Positions 35,470 through 47,225 of a stretch of DNA of 64,000 nt are shown in pieces (position 1 is the first letter of the stretch; each line of letters begins with the position of its first letter). The translations under genes and the position numbers were made by a program. The notes beneath the pieces were generated by a model that saw only the letters and a list, made by a program, of their open reading frames with translations, made no database searches and was not told where the DNA came from. Source of the DNA: Amphibalanus amphitrite (Eukaryota > Arthropoda > Thecostraca > Balanomorpha > Balanidae); NCBI RefSeq assembly GCF_019059575.1, contig NW_024882909.1, positions 62,001 through 126,000 on the forward strand, in the 5' to 3' direction.

Positions 35470-38400
35470 TGTGTTGTTATTTGTAAAATCATATGCATGG
35501 ACTAGCACATAAGAAGCGTATTGGAAAGATGTATTTGCTTAGGAAGATCATGGCATTAATTGGAAGTGGAAACACAAATGATTAGGGGTGTTTGGTGGTT
35601 AACTGTTAGTTGTGATGGACGAGGCTGTCAAAGCCGATAAGCAAAGATTTAAGAATGCTTGCGGATACAGCCCATGGAGAGATAAACCATGTTCGAAAAA
35701 ATCGATAGCGGCAAAACTTGTAGCAAATGACGGATGGTGCAATGGCACATTCTTCAGATAAAAAACAATCGTCAGCCAACCACTAAACAGAGACAGAGAT
35801 TCGTCGTTACACAGATAGTGTAACGACGAATGACGCTCCAACGCCGCGTTTATAGATCTTCTACGGGCTTATTTTACCTCGACCGGCATAGTGTCCATGA
35901 CTCATCGTTATCTCGTGAAAGGCGATAATGTGATGCAGTCCTGCGTGCTATGATAAATGCACATCGCACAGAAATGTGTGTTGAAACTTGTCAATGTCAG
36001 GCAATTCGAAAAAGATTGATGCGGGAGGTCTTTCAACCAACGCATTGGATGGCCGGGGCATTGTCAGAGATCTGGTCAATGTGCGAGAGGCATTGTGGGG
36101 CGTTTCTCGAAGCAGTGTGAAGCGAGCATTTATCGTATTGCTTACTGTTCATGCATAAAGCAAAGACGCGCTTCCAATATTGATGGAAACTCCCAATCTG
36201 TTTAAATCTTTCCTGGAGGATTTGCATTATTTGATTTGTCACAAAGATATGAAGGTAATTTAATTTCGCAATATAACTTTTGAAATTATCAGCAATTATG
36301 AACGGCTGCGGCCAGCATCGCTCAGCCCTCATATTTTCGCAAAATGTGCCACGTAAATTCTGAAACTGTCGCCGGAGCAATCGTCATTTTAGTGAGCCTC
36401 AATGTTGGGCCAGTTTGTACCTGGAAGCCACCCTCTTGGTAGACATTCTCTCACCTTCCAGTGACATAAAATGTCGACATTTCGAAATGAAGAAGTGTAA
36501 TTTCATACGAAAACGAGCGCAGTAACTTTTACAAAAGCAAAGCTTAGGCGCTGGAGACCACAAATGGCCTGGAAACAGAGAACAGGATCATGATACAACT
36601 GTTTTAGAAAGAATCTCTGTTTCAGTCTGTGTTAACACCGGCGCTTTGAGTGGCCTGATGGCTCGATAGCGCGAGTTTCGATATACGTCGTGATAATATA
36701 TGTACGAGCTCATTCAAGCGTCTAAGGTTGGGCCTGGGTGGGCCATTATAGGAAATCCTCTTAGACCAGTTCCACGACATCATTGTGCTCGTGTTTCAAA
36801 GGGGCTGAGAGCTTTCGCGTGTTCTTAGTTCAGAAATGGTGAGCGCGCATTTGGAGGCTTTGATGTGCGGTTAGACACGCATGGTAGATACCTATGTTTA
36901 AAATCTCAAAATTTATGTGCATCATGACACCGTCAACCAGTTTCTTTTTTGTTGTTGGTTCATTGTATAAAAATGTACTCAATTTAAGATAAATTTAAGA
37001 TAAGATTTAAGATAAATTGCTACCAATTTTTGGCACAAACGTCTATGAATGTAAATCATTGCAGGGATGCTGGGATATGTAGTTTTGTAATATCGTCACT
37101 TACAAATTGCTGGAACGTACTAAAACGAAAGTCTACCAGCACTAAGTACTCGTAGCATGCCCATGTTCTATGATTCAATGTGCATGTATACTTTACTGGG
37201 AGAACGTCTGCTATTGGCACTTCGGCGGCAGCTTAAAACGGTCGCTCGTCTGATAATGATTTATGGGTTACAGGGCGCACCACTCACTTGCCTGCTGCTC
37301 AGAACGAATGGGAAACTCGTCTCCCGTAATTATTTGTTTTAACTAAGGCAAATTGTGGGATGAAATTATCACATGAAAAGCTCTCCTCTCGGTAGTCATT
37401 TTTCATTCATCACGAGCGAAACGTTCCTCACAAGATGTTAGATGTTCCTTAAACTTCTCAGCAATAGGCCCTAACTTCCTGTGCGTGCGGCTTCTAAAGT
37501 TATCCATGTCCTTTCGAAGTCCATTACTGGGAGTGATTCACAGAATGTGTTAATCGTCATTCCACCTTCGCTCCTACTTTACGCCTGATTATACTTCATC
37601 TTTAATTGGTGGAAATGTTTTCATAAACGAGTAGAATCCAACCAACGCAGGTTAAAAGATTAAATCATGCAACTTGTATCCGTAGTTTTCTGTTCAGTTA
37701 GAGTAAATAAGCGTAGTTATTTTGATTTATCTTTCCGTGTGCTGTCATCGACTCGTCCGGGTAGGATTGGCAATGCATAGATGGAACGTCTATCAATTGA
37801 AAAATAGTGATTGACGGTTTGCAGCTGTTGCACGAAGCGTCCATCTATATGTGGTCATGGCATGCCTAGTAATAATTCAAACAGGTGAATATTTGTGGGC
37901 TCAGCACAAACAGACACGAGCTCAGGAATTGTCGTCATGCAGATCACGAATTGTGGAATGACTAGCTTTGTGCCCATGTATTTTACATAAAAATAAACAT
38001 GTTTAGGTAATACATATAGCTGGCCTTTTCCGTGATGGAGGCAAGTAAATGCACCTATCGCGCGAATTTTATATCAGCTACAATGCCAAGTCTTTCTTCG
38101 GCCAGTGTGCATTTGATTTGACTGTATATCCCCAGTCAAAGAACCCGTTTGAGTTTGCAGCATTTTCGTAGCACGGCAGCTTTTTTATGTATAATTAAAA
38201 CAGAGAGCTGGAAGCTATATAAACAAAATAAGAAATTGTGAACGGAGTTTAACGGCAAGGTCTTATTCATTATTTCTACGCTTAGTTCACTGCCGTCGAT
38301 GTTAAAAACCGCCGTTGCAACGCTTGTGCATGCAATTCAGGATATAATATGGCGCTCACTATCACTTGCCCCAATGAAGCGCTGCGAATATATATAGTCC

Positions 38401-39461
38401 TTAAACATGGTCACTGTTATTCGGTTTGACGCTCTGGGTAACACCGGCCTGGGAAGTCAGAACAATGACACAAAGTCCACTGAATTACGTGCGTCTGATA
38501 GTGTCACATCTAAGAAGGCTACGTCGTGTCTCAAAGCCTGGTAGGGTGTCCGGAGCGGACGTCTGTGCTGTGCGATTTGCCACTTTCCTGGTACCAGCTG
38601 ATCTTCCTCATGGTTCAGGGGTCATAGAACTGAACAATGCTAGAGGCCGTCGCCTTACTCGATCGTGAAAGATTTTGAATGGAATTTAATGGGATTTAGG
38701 CATGAAATAGTTTCCCAGCTCCATTAACAATATTTAACTCACGATGAATTTGTACAAATCTGAAGTCGGTTGGGGGTATTTCGCATTATTGGCGGAGCCT
38801 CGGGAGAGCAGAGAGTTATCGATGAAAATGACATATAATAATGAGTTTGGTAGCAAACCCTTTTGTTGGGACTAAAAAACAAAAATAAAGAAGTAAGAAC
38901 AATGGCAGTACCAATCCTCGTAGCAACCCTGTATCAGTTTGAAATAAGACCTCACAAATCAGTGCGCACATAACTTTATATAATCATCATACCTTTTTTG
39001 AACTATCAAATCAAATCCATTACAGCTGTCCATTTAGCTGTTATGTTCACCTCACAACACGGTGGTGTCCCCTATCACTCACTATCAAATCCTGTGATGA
39101 TAAAAAGGTTCGTCGCGCTTCCTCACGCACATTCACATCTCGTGATCATTTGTCACAGTTTTGACAGTCACGTGACTCCCATTCTGGCTACACCGGACAG
39201 GATAGATCAGCTAGTTTATGACAGTTCCGACATTTTGTGACAGGTAAGTTCGCCGAAATGATATTCGAATGACAGTTGTACGAAATATTCGATCGTACGC
39301 GGCGAGGTTGCTGTTTTGGGTGGTCTGTTGTATTCCTGAATCGAAAGGTTAGACGAAAAAATTTGACGACTTATTAAGTAGATGAACAATGTTTCGACCT
39401 GATCTGAGCAGACTAAGCTCCCTACAGAAAAAGAAATAAGTCCATTGTAACAGTGCTTGGC
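35470..39461. other. 4-kb gene-free stretch
   Basis: No gene was recognised. It includes the hairpin at 35799-35831 and an ATTTAAGATAA-type short repeat near 36980-37015. Frames at 36033-36380 (minus) and 38426-38668 (plus) have no family features. Confidence 0.35.
35799..35831. repeat. perfect 14-bp-stem hairpin with 5-nt loop
   Basis: ATTCGTCGTTACAC and GTGTAACGACGAAT are exact complements separated by AGATA. The stem is unusually perfect for unselected DNA. Function is unknown. Confidence 0.85.
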
Positions 39462-39767
39462 AAAATACGCCCGGTTATATATGACAAGATATAACCGGTT
39501 TTTCCGCGACACTACGAGCGTCTTCTCTGGGGCGGCCCCGGAGCCGGGCCGGCCTCGGCGAGCAGCGTTCGGCGGCAGGCGGGCGGCCGCCTGCGCCCCC
39601 GGGCGGCAAGGCCGCTAAGGCGGCGGCCTCCTCTGATTGGTGGAGCGACTCGTGTCACGTGACGGTGACGGCGCGGGGTTTGAGTGCATTTGCGCGGTCA
39701 CTCTGTTCTAAGCCGCCCGGTCTGACGCAAGTCAGCAGTGTTCTCGCTCTGAAATGTTTTTGCGTTT
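39462..39767 (+). repeat. 306-bp GC-rich repeat B, copy 1
   Basis: By eye this is identical over its whole length to 47856-48161. It starts with AAAATACG and a perfect 10-bp-stem hairpin (39471-39498, CCGGTTATAT / ATATAACCGG). It continues as CpG-dense DNA with an inverted CCAAT box (GATTGG), an E-box palindrome GTCACGTGAC, and a CRE-like TGACG. The two copies in direct orientation bound an 8.1-kb interior, which suggests terminal repeats of one element or a duplicated CpG-island promoter. They do not start TG or end CA, and no primer-binding site is visible after copy 1. Confidence 0.85.
39471..39498. repeat. perfect 10-bp-stem hairpin at the start of repeat B copy 1
   Basis: CCGGTTATAT and ATATAACCGG flank the loop ATGACAAG. 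The same hairpin recurs at 47865-47892 in copy 2. Confidence 0.85.
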
Positions 39768-40140
39768 ACTGCGGTCGTGTTCAGTGGAAACTGGAAGACA
39801 TCAAGCGAAGTATAAGTTCGGTTTTATATCGTTGTTATATTGATTGACGAGGATGTTTTTCCTTTCGGGTTTTTTATGTTTATTTTTACTGGTTTGTTGT
39901 TTGTTAGTTGTTTGTTTTTATTTTCGGCATGAGGTTTGGTTATTTTTGTGCTTATGTTATGCTATTGAGGTAAGAAAGGGGTCGATGAGCAATGGGTCGG
40001 CAAATGCCTGGTATTATAGGTTCTTTGAAGGTTGGATAAAAGAATGAAACATGGACTGCTAATTTGCTTGGTGGTGTTTTTCAGATTTTGGGAGATTGGG
40101 TGTAGGTTCTTGCTATGTGTAACATAGCTGAAACTGTTTT

Positions 40141-40410
40141 TTTTCTTCTTCCCTGGAACGGAACGCCGGACTTTGCCATCCTACACTCAGTGTGAGTAAA
40201 ATCAGCTCATGCTTCTCGGTGTAGCAGCTCAGAGTGCACGGCCTGGCCGGCGTGGGGTTTTTGGTGGCCACGTGGTGTTGGCCGGTGGTTGGAGTTGGCA
40301 GAATTGCCGTTTTGTGGTGCCTGGTGTTGGTTGAACTGTGGTTCCCATACAGGTGAACGGTTACTGGCGTAAGGTGTGCCAGGTGGGTGTACCCCGTGGA
40401 GGTACGCCCA
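40141..40410 (+). repeat. about 300-bp dispersed module, copy 1
   Basis: The conserved parts in order are a T-rich lead, CTGGAACG, CATCCTACACTC, ATCAGCTCAT, GTAGCAGCTC, CCTGGCCGG, GTGGCCAC, and a 3' block GGTTCCCATACAGGTGAACG followed by ACTGGCGTAAGG and GTACCCCGTGGA. The same order occurs at 44205-44500 and 44825-45110. No protein frame is kept between copies, so the conserved unit is probably non-coding. Confidence 0.75.
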
Positions 40411-40419
40411 GGTGGGCCA

Positions 40420-40600
40420 GGTGGGCCTGGCCGGCGTAGGGTTTGGTGGCCACGTGGTGTTGGCCGGTGGTTGTGCAGAGAGTTGGTAGAATTGCCGTTT
40501 GGTGGTGCCTGGTATTGGTTGAACTGTGGTTCCCATACAGGTGAACGGTTACTGGCGTAAGGTGTGCCAGGTGGGCGTACCCCGTGGAGAATGAGCTGCT
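40420..40600 (+). repeat. about 300-bp dispersed module, copy 2 (3' two thirds)
   Basis: This is a tandem neighbour of copy 1, starting at GGCCTGGCCGGCGTAGGGTT and almost identical to it through the GTACCCCGTGGAGAATGAGC end. It lacks the 5' third of the module. Confidence 0.8.
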
Positions 40601-42203
40601 GGTGATGTTGGCTCTGTCCGAGCGTGTCCGAGCGGGGTTTTCATTAGTGGGTTAGGGATTGTTGATAATAATAAGGGTACCAACTACCAGGTGAGACTTG
40701 AGAGGGTAAATGGAGTTCATGCTAATGATGCCCAATGCAATGGTATTGGTCTAAAATGGTATTGTTACCTGCAGGTTAGGTTGGAGTGAAAGGTTAAGTG
40801 GGTGATATAGGTACGGAGGTGCAGAGGTGATAGTGGAAACCACTTGTGTGGTAAGTCTCGGGAGTCGGGACTAGGATATTTTAGATTAGATGGGAAATTA
40901 TGTTAGGTAGTTTGGATGCACTGGCGATAATATAGTAAGTTACAGGATAGTACCCAAAGGAAGTTTTCACCCTCATATTTAAAGACTGCATTAGGTATGC
41001 CATTTTCTATAACGATGCAGTTTTATGGTAGCCCGTGATTGTTTTGCTCTCACTCTACATTGAGGTGCGAGTTAACTGTTTTCAGTTTTTTATGGTAGTG
41101 GCGTTTGTGAATCGTTTTTTTTTTTTTTTGCCAGAGTAAGGTGCCTTTTTGTCGTGGTCAATAAATAGAGCATTGCCTAGGCATGCATAAGCGACATCAA
41201 TCATCATGGTAATGTTGGTATGCAATATGCATATCCTGCCGATGTGTCATCGCGCGCATTGTCAGATAAATGGCTCCAGTATGTATAATCCCTCCTGATA
41301 CCCTCCTTTGATACGAGCTTTCGGCTAAAAATGGTTATGTGACACAATCCGTTTTTTTTTTCTTCCATGGCTTGGTGGGTGGTTGGCATCCGACTCTGAA
41401 CGGCGACGGATCGGCACACTCGGCGGGGCCGGCCCGCTGGGCCAGAGTCTTCTTTGGCCGCTGGAGGATTTCTTCACAGCTCCCGCGTCAGCTGAGGGAG
41501 TTCCGACCCCTCCCAGCTCATCTAGCTCCAGTGGTGCTGCCCGTGCTGCCTAGCAGGTCTTACGGGACATCGTCAGGTATAGGCCAAGGTGGCCGGGGTT
41601 TTGAAAGGTACGTTGTTCCATGTATGCCGGGCCCGGTACATATCTGCTAATGGAGGTTCTAGGGGGACCCGATAGGGTAGATAGTGAACGCTTGGGCATG
41701 GGCGATATCGGCATTTTTGTGGGGATATTTGGTTCCACCAATAGGAACATGAGGGGCAATGCTGGTGGAAAGTAAAATAGTAATAAAATTCTGATAAAAT
41801 CGTTACGAGGACTGAAGGTATTAAAAAAAAATGAAATCTAGTCAACTCTAAGTTCAACGTGTTTTCAACCTTTGTTTGCTGCTGCTGCTGAGGCTTGTTA
41901 AATCGTCTATAACTATATTCAAAGCAGTCTGTTTCTTTGATTTTTTTTTCTACTTGTCGCTATAGGATATGGGATGACCTTTCTCCTGCAATCAGCAAAT
42001 GAACAATACAGGTCAGGTGCTATCAATAATAGGTAAAAAGGATTTAGTCAGTATACGTTGTTAGGACTGGGGTACCCCTCGGTGTCCCTAAATTGTATTT
42101 TGGCTGGGGTGTCTGAGGAAAATTCCTGGGGGCCCGGGAACGATTTTCAAGTTGGGGGGGGGGGAGGCGAGCCTAAAATACCTGACTTGATGCATATGAA
42201 ACA
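40601..42203. other. repeat-block interior without a recognised gene
   Basis: This includes a GC-rich segment (about 41390-41580) that is open in more than one frame and could be a coding relic. I could not identify a family. Poly-T runs and G-rich tracts (42155-42170) are present. Confidence 0.35.
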
Positions 42204-42260
42204 GTGGCGTAGCTAGGGGTCTAAGGGAACACGCACTCCCCCCCCCCCCCAATCGGGTTC
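42204..42260 (+). mobile_element. hAT-like left terminus (CAGTGGCGTAGC), right end not established
   Basis: CAGTGGCGTAGCTAGGGGTC at 42204 is a typical hAT-type end and resembles the complement of the right end of the element at 56721-57877. A C-run follows, then a GGCCC-rich minisatellite as in that element. A facing terminus with matching target duplication was not found, so the extent is unknown. Confidence 0.45.
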
Positions 42261-42279
42261 ACAGGGACCCTCGGGTCCG

Positions 42280-43000
42280 GGGGGCCCCGCGGCACCATTT
42301 GATCTGAGGCTTAACGATGGCCATATTTCGACTCGGGAGGGCCCCATTCGGCTCGTTAGAGCACCGCATGGGCCCTAAATTGCCACACTAAGATCTCCTT
42401 AAGGCCCCACTCCGGCCTCTGAGTCATGGTCCCACAATTATTTTTCTGAGGGCCCAATAACGGCAACTGTGGGGGCCCTCATCGGTGCTTATGAGGACCC
42501 ACACCGGTGTCTCTGAGGGTTTCACGCCTCCAACTCTGAGTGCCTACACCAGTGCCTATTAAAACCCTATATCGGCGGCTCTGAGAGTGAGGACTCGAAT
42601 CCCTACCAAACACCTGCGCAGTGCGCATCTAGGGACCACCCACTAGTGACTTCTGAGGGCCCCACACCGGTGACAGGGGCCTCTTGCCGGTCACTAAGAA
42701 CCCCCTGCCGGCTTGTAGAGGGTTCGCGTCAGCAGCTCAGGCCCCACACCAGTCTGTAACTGCTCCACACCAGCGTCTATGAGGGCCCACAGCAACGCCT
42801 GTAGGAACCTCACCGGCGCCTCTGAGAGAGTCACACTGGTGCCTCTCAGCGCCCGCACCGGCACCTGCATGACAGTCCCACACCGGTGCCTCTACGGGCC
42901 CCTTACCGGCGGCTCTAAGGGCCCTACGCCGGTGATTCTGAGGATGCTACCGATAACCGGAGGCGCCATACAGGCCCAAGGTGTCGCTGAGCTTTAATCC
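42280..43000 (+). repeat. degenerate GGGCCC/CACCGG minisatellite, about 30-bp unit
   Basis: Variants of a unit with CCCACACCGGTGCCTCTGAG followed by a GGCCC-type run recur irregularly. The sequence between the copies is highly diverged. It parallels the array inside the hAT element at 56721-57877. Confidence 0.65.
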
Positions 43001-44204
43001 CTACCGGCCTTCCGTGGGCGCCACGTCAGTGCACTCATTGCCCCACACCCCTCCCTCACACCCGGAGCGGGTAAACTGTGTTATACCTATAGCAACGATT
43101 TTACCACCGTTGTACGTTATGTATTTCTCAGGGTTGGCTCAAAATGGTCCAGCATATGTATGTAAAAGCTGACCTGCCAAACTACCAATCAATCAGGCCC
43201 AAACCAGTGGGATGACAATAGCAGATATCAAATCGATACTGTATCGGCAGAAACCATTCAGATGGCAAGGAAAGGCCGTGTCCTGATAAGATATATATAG
43301 GAAACAAGAAGGAAAGAAGTCCGGAAAAGGGAGGAAAGGTCCTTTCTCTCTGCCTCAATGTTGAGGGGGCGACGCCCCCACGGCTCAAGTTGGGGGGGGG
43401 CAAGCACCCCCGCTGCCCCCCCCCCCTGTTCCCGGGTCTATGAAAATTTCTCACCAAAAAGGGATAGTGTGGGGTGGAAAATTGATGGTCAAATAAGGCC
43501 TAAAAAGAGTGAAAAAGGATGCGCGGCAAAATTTCATAAAAGGCTGGTATAATGTGGGAAGTAAAATGGCTATCCATCCATGCGAATGCTTTTTCTGGGT
43601 AAAAATGGGAGTGGAAAATGGGCCATTAAAAATTGGAGGCGAGTGAACAGTGATTTTCATTTGGGTGACGTTTCCCATGCCTTAATCAACAAATTTTTGG
43701 GCACTGGTACCCCTCGCCAGCATCAGGGTTGACGTCACTCACTCAGTACTGACTGAGTGTTGAGCTGTCCGGATGGTCGCAGCTCGGTTGTGGCCGCCTT
43801 GGCCGTGTTTTTTTGGCGATCTAGTGCAACCGTCGCAGAGCAAAGGGAGTATGAAATTCAGTTTTTTTGTGGGTTCTTTCGCTAAGAAGTATTTTTCAAT
43901 AATTAATGTGTGTTCTGTATGCAATATTGCTTTTGCAAGGACGTTGATTGTTTTTTATACTTTGATGGCTGATAAAGTTCGTATGCAATTTGTTAATAAT
44001 GGAGGGGTTGGTGGGATGTCTAACTGGTCCGGGTGTATGGTTAGTAAGAGGTGGAAAGTGGGCTAGTTGCGGAGTTATTTGGAGTGGTTTATGGCTGGGT
44101 ATGGTTTATTTCCAGTTAAAATATTAATTTGTTTTGGGAGGGGTAGGTTAAAAAAAAACTCATCGGTTACAACTCATCATTTACAAACTAGGGGTCTTAT
44201 TGTT
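43001..44204. other. repeat-block interior, G/C-run hairpins, no gene
   Basis: A cluster of G-run and C-run tracts at 43360-43435 can fold into stems (GGGGGCGACGCCCCC is a perfect example). The T-rich, G-over-C-biased stretch 43850-44200 resembles the sequence before module copy 1 (39840-40140) in composition. No gene was recognised. Confidence 0.4.
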
Positions 44205-44500
44205 TTCTTCTCTTAGATCGCTGGACTTAGCCGTTCCACACTCTGTATGGGTGAATTCAGCTCATTTTTTCACGGGATAGCGGCTCCAAGTGCAGAACCT
44301 GGCCGGGTTACGTGTTGGGTGGCCACTGATGTGGGCCAGTGCGGTTCACCAATGATGTGGTGATGGTGTTGTGAGCGGTGGTTGAATTTGTAGAGTTGTC
44401 CGGTTATGCCTGGCTATGGTTGAACCTTGGTTCCCATGCAGGTAAACGGCTACTGGCATAAGGTTTGCCATGGTGAGCGCACCCCGTGAATGGCGGGCTC
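44205..44500 (+). repeat. about 300-bp dispersed module, copy 3
   Basis: This keeps the module order (CGCTGGAC, CCACACTCTGTATG, TTCAGCTCAT, CCTGGCCGGG, GGTTCCCATGCAGG, CTACTGGCATAAGG, GCACCCCGTG) with about a quarter of bases changed and an internal insertion near 44340-44370. Confidence 0.7.
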
Positions 44501-44544
44501 AGCTATAGTGGCGTGGCGCTGTCGGAGCGATGAGTTTTAATAGT

Positions 44545-44765
44545 AGTTTATGGCGCTTCACTGGTCAACGTCAATTGCGCTTAGGTTATTTGGGTAAATG
44601 GGGGTTAGGTATAAAAAATGTAGGTATATGAAATAAAAAAACTAAAAGAATTGTAAAGTAAAAATAAAAACAAACAAACAATATAAAAAACAATTTATTG
44701 ATGGCGCTTCACTGGTCAACACCAAATGTTGCCCAGGATATTTAAGTAACTGGGGGGTTTACGTA
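44545..44765 (+). repeat. direct duplication either side of an A-rich spacer
   Basis: ATGGCGCTTCACTGGTCAAC occurs near 44549 and again at 44701, each followed by a diverged TTRGGTTATTT/GGATATTTAAGTAA-type continuation. About 90 bp of A-rich sequence separates them. Confidence 0.7.
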
Positions 44766-44824
44766 TTGCTCCGGTAGGTAGGTACTTGATCACCTTAGAT
44801 GGAATTTGTTATACCTTTTTGCTT

Positions 44825-45110
44825 TTGCTTAGAACGCTGGACATTGGCATTCTACACTCCGTTTGAGTGGATTCAGCTCATTCTTCCAAGGGGTAGCAGC
44901 TCCAAGCGCGCGACCTGGCCGGCTTAGGTGTTGAGTGGCCACTGAGGTGGGCCGGTGTTAACCGGTGGTGTTGGTGTTGAGGGTTGGGAGTTGAGTTTGT
45001 AGAGTTGTCGTTGGTTATGCCTGGCTATGGTTGAAACGTGGTTCCCATACAGGACAACTGATACTGGCGTAGGGGTTGGCGTAGTGAGCGTACCCCTTGG
45101 GAGGTGAGCT
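44825..45110 (+). repeat. about 300-bp dispersed module, copy 4
   Basis: The same order of conserved blocks as the other copies ends in GGTTCCCATACAGG, ATACTGGCGTAGGGG and GTACCCCTTGGGAGGTGAGC. It is about as diverged from copy 1 as copy 3 is. Confidence 0.7.
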
Positions 45111-45679
45111 GTTTTTGTGATGTATGGCCTTTTTCCAAGCGTTATATATTTTTTATTAATTTATTCGGAGGCGCGCTGTCAGGGGTCGCGCGCGGTTGCT
45201 GCTCGCGCTGTCGGCGTCACCGGGGGTCATTGAGTGGTTGGAATTTTAATTTTACCATACGATGTTACGAGTAATTTCTAACATTTTTATGATAGCAACC
45301 TGGTGTGTGTACTCAGGTTATGTACTCTTGTCACTCAGGACCTGCCTATGATTGGTTGGTGGGTGAGTTACTGTACCTTCTATGGGTGACATTGAGGCAG
45401 CTCGGCGTTTGGAGGCAGTAAACACCTCCAAAACGTGTCGAGCTAGAAAGCTACGGCAATTTTTACCCATATTGGCCTGTTTACAGCGTAGGGGCTGTCT
45501 GTATGCCGGTCTTTTGGTCCCTGATCAATCCGGAGCTTAGCGGGAAGGTAAGCTTGTTGCCCGTGGCGGGGGGATGCGGATACTATCAGATTTCAACAGC
45601 GTGTATTTTGGTATTCAGGTCGGGTAATTGCCCTAAACATTTGGAGAATCTTGGGATGCCCAATTCTACAGGTCCCGGG
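45111..45679. other. repeat-block interior without a recognised gene
   Basis: No gene, array or element end is identified between module copy 4 and the 49-bp minisatellite. Confidence 0.35.
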
Positions 45680-46440
45680 TGAAGCTCGCTAGTCTGCCCG
45701 GGGGTATCCCCTTCTACAACGACCCCGAGGCAGCTCGCTAGTCTGCCCGGGGATATCCTCTCCTACAACGGCCTCGGGGCAGCTCGTTAGTCTGCCCGGG
45801 GGTGCCCCTTCTACAACGGCCTCGGGGCAGCTCGCTAGTCTGCCCGGGGGTGTCCCCTTCTACAACGACCCCGGGGCAGCTCGCTAGTCTGCCCGGGGGG
45901 GGGGGGTGTCCCCTTCTACAACGGCCTCGGGGCAGCTCGCTAGTCTGCCCGGGGGTGTCCCCTTCTACGAACCCGGGACAGCTCGCTAGTCTGCCCGGGG
46001 GTGTCCCTTTCACAACGGCCTCGGGGCAGCTCGCTAGTCTGCCCGGGGGTGTCCCCTTCTACAAAGGCATCGGAGCAGCTCGCTAGTCTGCCCGGGGGTG
46101 TCCCTTTCTACAACGACCCCGGGGCAGCTCGCTAGTCTGCCCGGGGGTGTCCCCTTCTACGACCCCGGGACAGCTCGCTAGTCTGCCTGGGGGTGTCCTT
46201 CACAACGGCATCGGGGCAGCTCGCTAGTCTGCCCGGGGTGCCCCCTTCTACAACAGCCTCTGGGCAGCTCGATAGTCTGCCCGCGGGCGTCCCCTCCTAC
46301 AACAGCCTCGGGTGTAGCTCGCTAGTCGCAAGTCTGCCCGTGGTAGTCCCCTTCTTCAACGGCCTCTGGGCAGCTCTCTAGTTTGCCGGGGATGTGTTTT
46401 TCTACAACGGCCTCGGGGCGGCTTGCTCGTCTGCTCGTTG
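45680..46440 (+). repeat. 49-bp minisatellite, about 15 units
   Basis: The unit runs CAGCTCGCTAGTCTGCCCGG, then GGGTGTCCCCTTCTACAACG and GCCTCGGGG. Units differ by small indels and substitutions and decay toward the right. Isolated partial units recur at about 46853 and 46946. The unit length is not a multiple of three, so the open frames across it do not encode a true repeat protein. There are no unique spacers between units, so it is not a CRISPR array. Confidence 0.92.
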
Positions 46441-46730
46441 GTGGCTGCCGCCAGGACGCCGGTAGCGCAGGCGTCATTCCGGCGGCTTTGAATGTGGATG
46501 CCGGCGGGCGTTGAGAGCTCTCCCCTTTTGCTGGTCGGCTATCTATGACCTGATTACCTATAGTTTCGTGGTCACTGTTTTAACCTTTGCAAAGTTTTAG
46601 GTAACATTCATGGTCGTTATCATTGCCACACATATCACAGGGATTAAGGTACACGTAACGGTAGCTGTGGCCTCTGTTGTCAGTTGCCTAACAACCGTTG
46701 GGTTACCATGCTTTTTTGGGGGGACGGCGC
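46440..46730 (+). repeat. diverged long direct repeat, copy 1 (partner 46965-47225)
   Basis: The shared order is GCCGCNAGGA, CCGGTAGCGC, GGCGGCTT, GAGAGCYCTCCCCTTTT, GCTGGNCGGCT, CAAAGTTYTRGG, ATTCATGGTCG, and CTGTTGTCAGNTGCCT. Copies 1 and 2 are clearly related but heavily substituted. Together with the partial 49-bp units they indicate duplication of a unit larger than 500 bp. Confidence 0.7.
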
Positions 46731-46732
46731 TA

Positions 46733-46840
46733 AAATAATAACAATAATAACAATAATAATGACAATAATAACAATAATAATGACAATAATAATAACAATA
46801 ATAACAATAATAACAATAATAATTAACATTAGCAATAATA
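46733..46840 (+). repeat. (AATAAC/AAT)n microsatellite
   Basis: AATAATAACAATAATAATGA-type trinucleotide repeats run for about 105 bp. Confidence 0.9.
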
Positions 46841-46964
46841 AAAGAAAAAAGCAGCTCGCTAGTCTGCCCGGGGAAGCCGTTTCTCACGGCCCCTGGTGCT
46901 GCTCGGGATGCTCCCTTCTTCCACCTTCTACAACGGCCGCGGGGCGGCTCGCTAGTCTACCCGT

Positions 46965-47225
46965 AGGTGGCTGCCGCTAGGAGCCCGGTAGCGCGGGTGT
47001 CCTTACGGCGGCTTAGAGCGCTGATTCCTGGAGCGGGCCGAGAGCCCTCCCCTTTTTTGCTGGGCGGCTGTCAACGACCTTCGTTGATACTGTTCTATAA
47101 CCCCTTCCAAAGTTCTGGGAAAATTCATGGTCGCGCTGATAGGCATGTGCATTGTGCATAGGTTCAAGGTCAAGGAAAATACAGCTTCTGTTGTCAGATG
47201 CCTCAGAACTCATGGATGGTTGTTT
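46965..47225 (+). repeat. diverged long direct repeat, copy 2
   Basis: This is the partner of 46440-46730, with the same motif order. It also contains TTCAAGGTCAAGG near 47162, another extended AGGTCA half-site. Confidence 0.7.

Noticed and set aside
42204..43446. A full hAT element ending near TATGAAAA at 43439
   Set aside because: The flanking octamers differ at one base and the supposed right end does not match the left terminus, so only the left end is reported.
45680..46440. Possible CRISPR-like array
   Set aside because: The units abut without unique spacers, vary in sequence and lie in a eukaryotic genome with no cas genes. It is a minisatellite.
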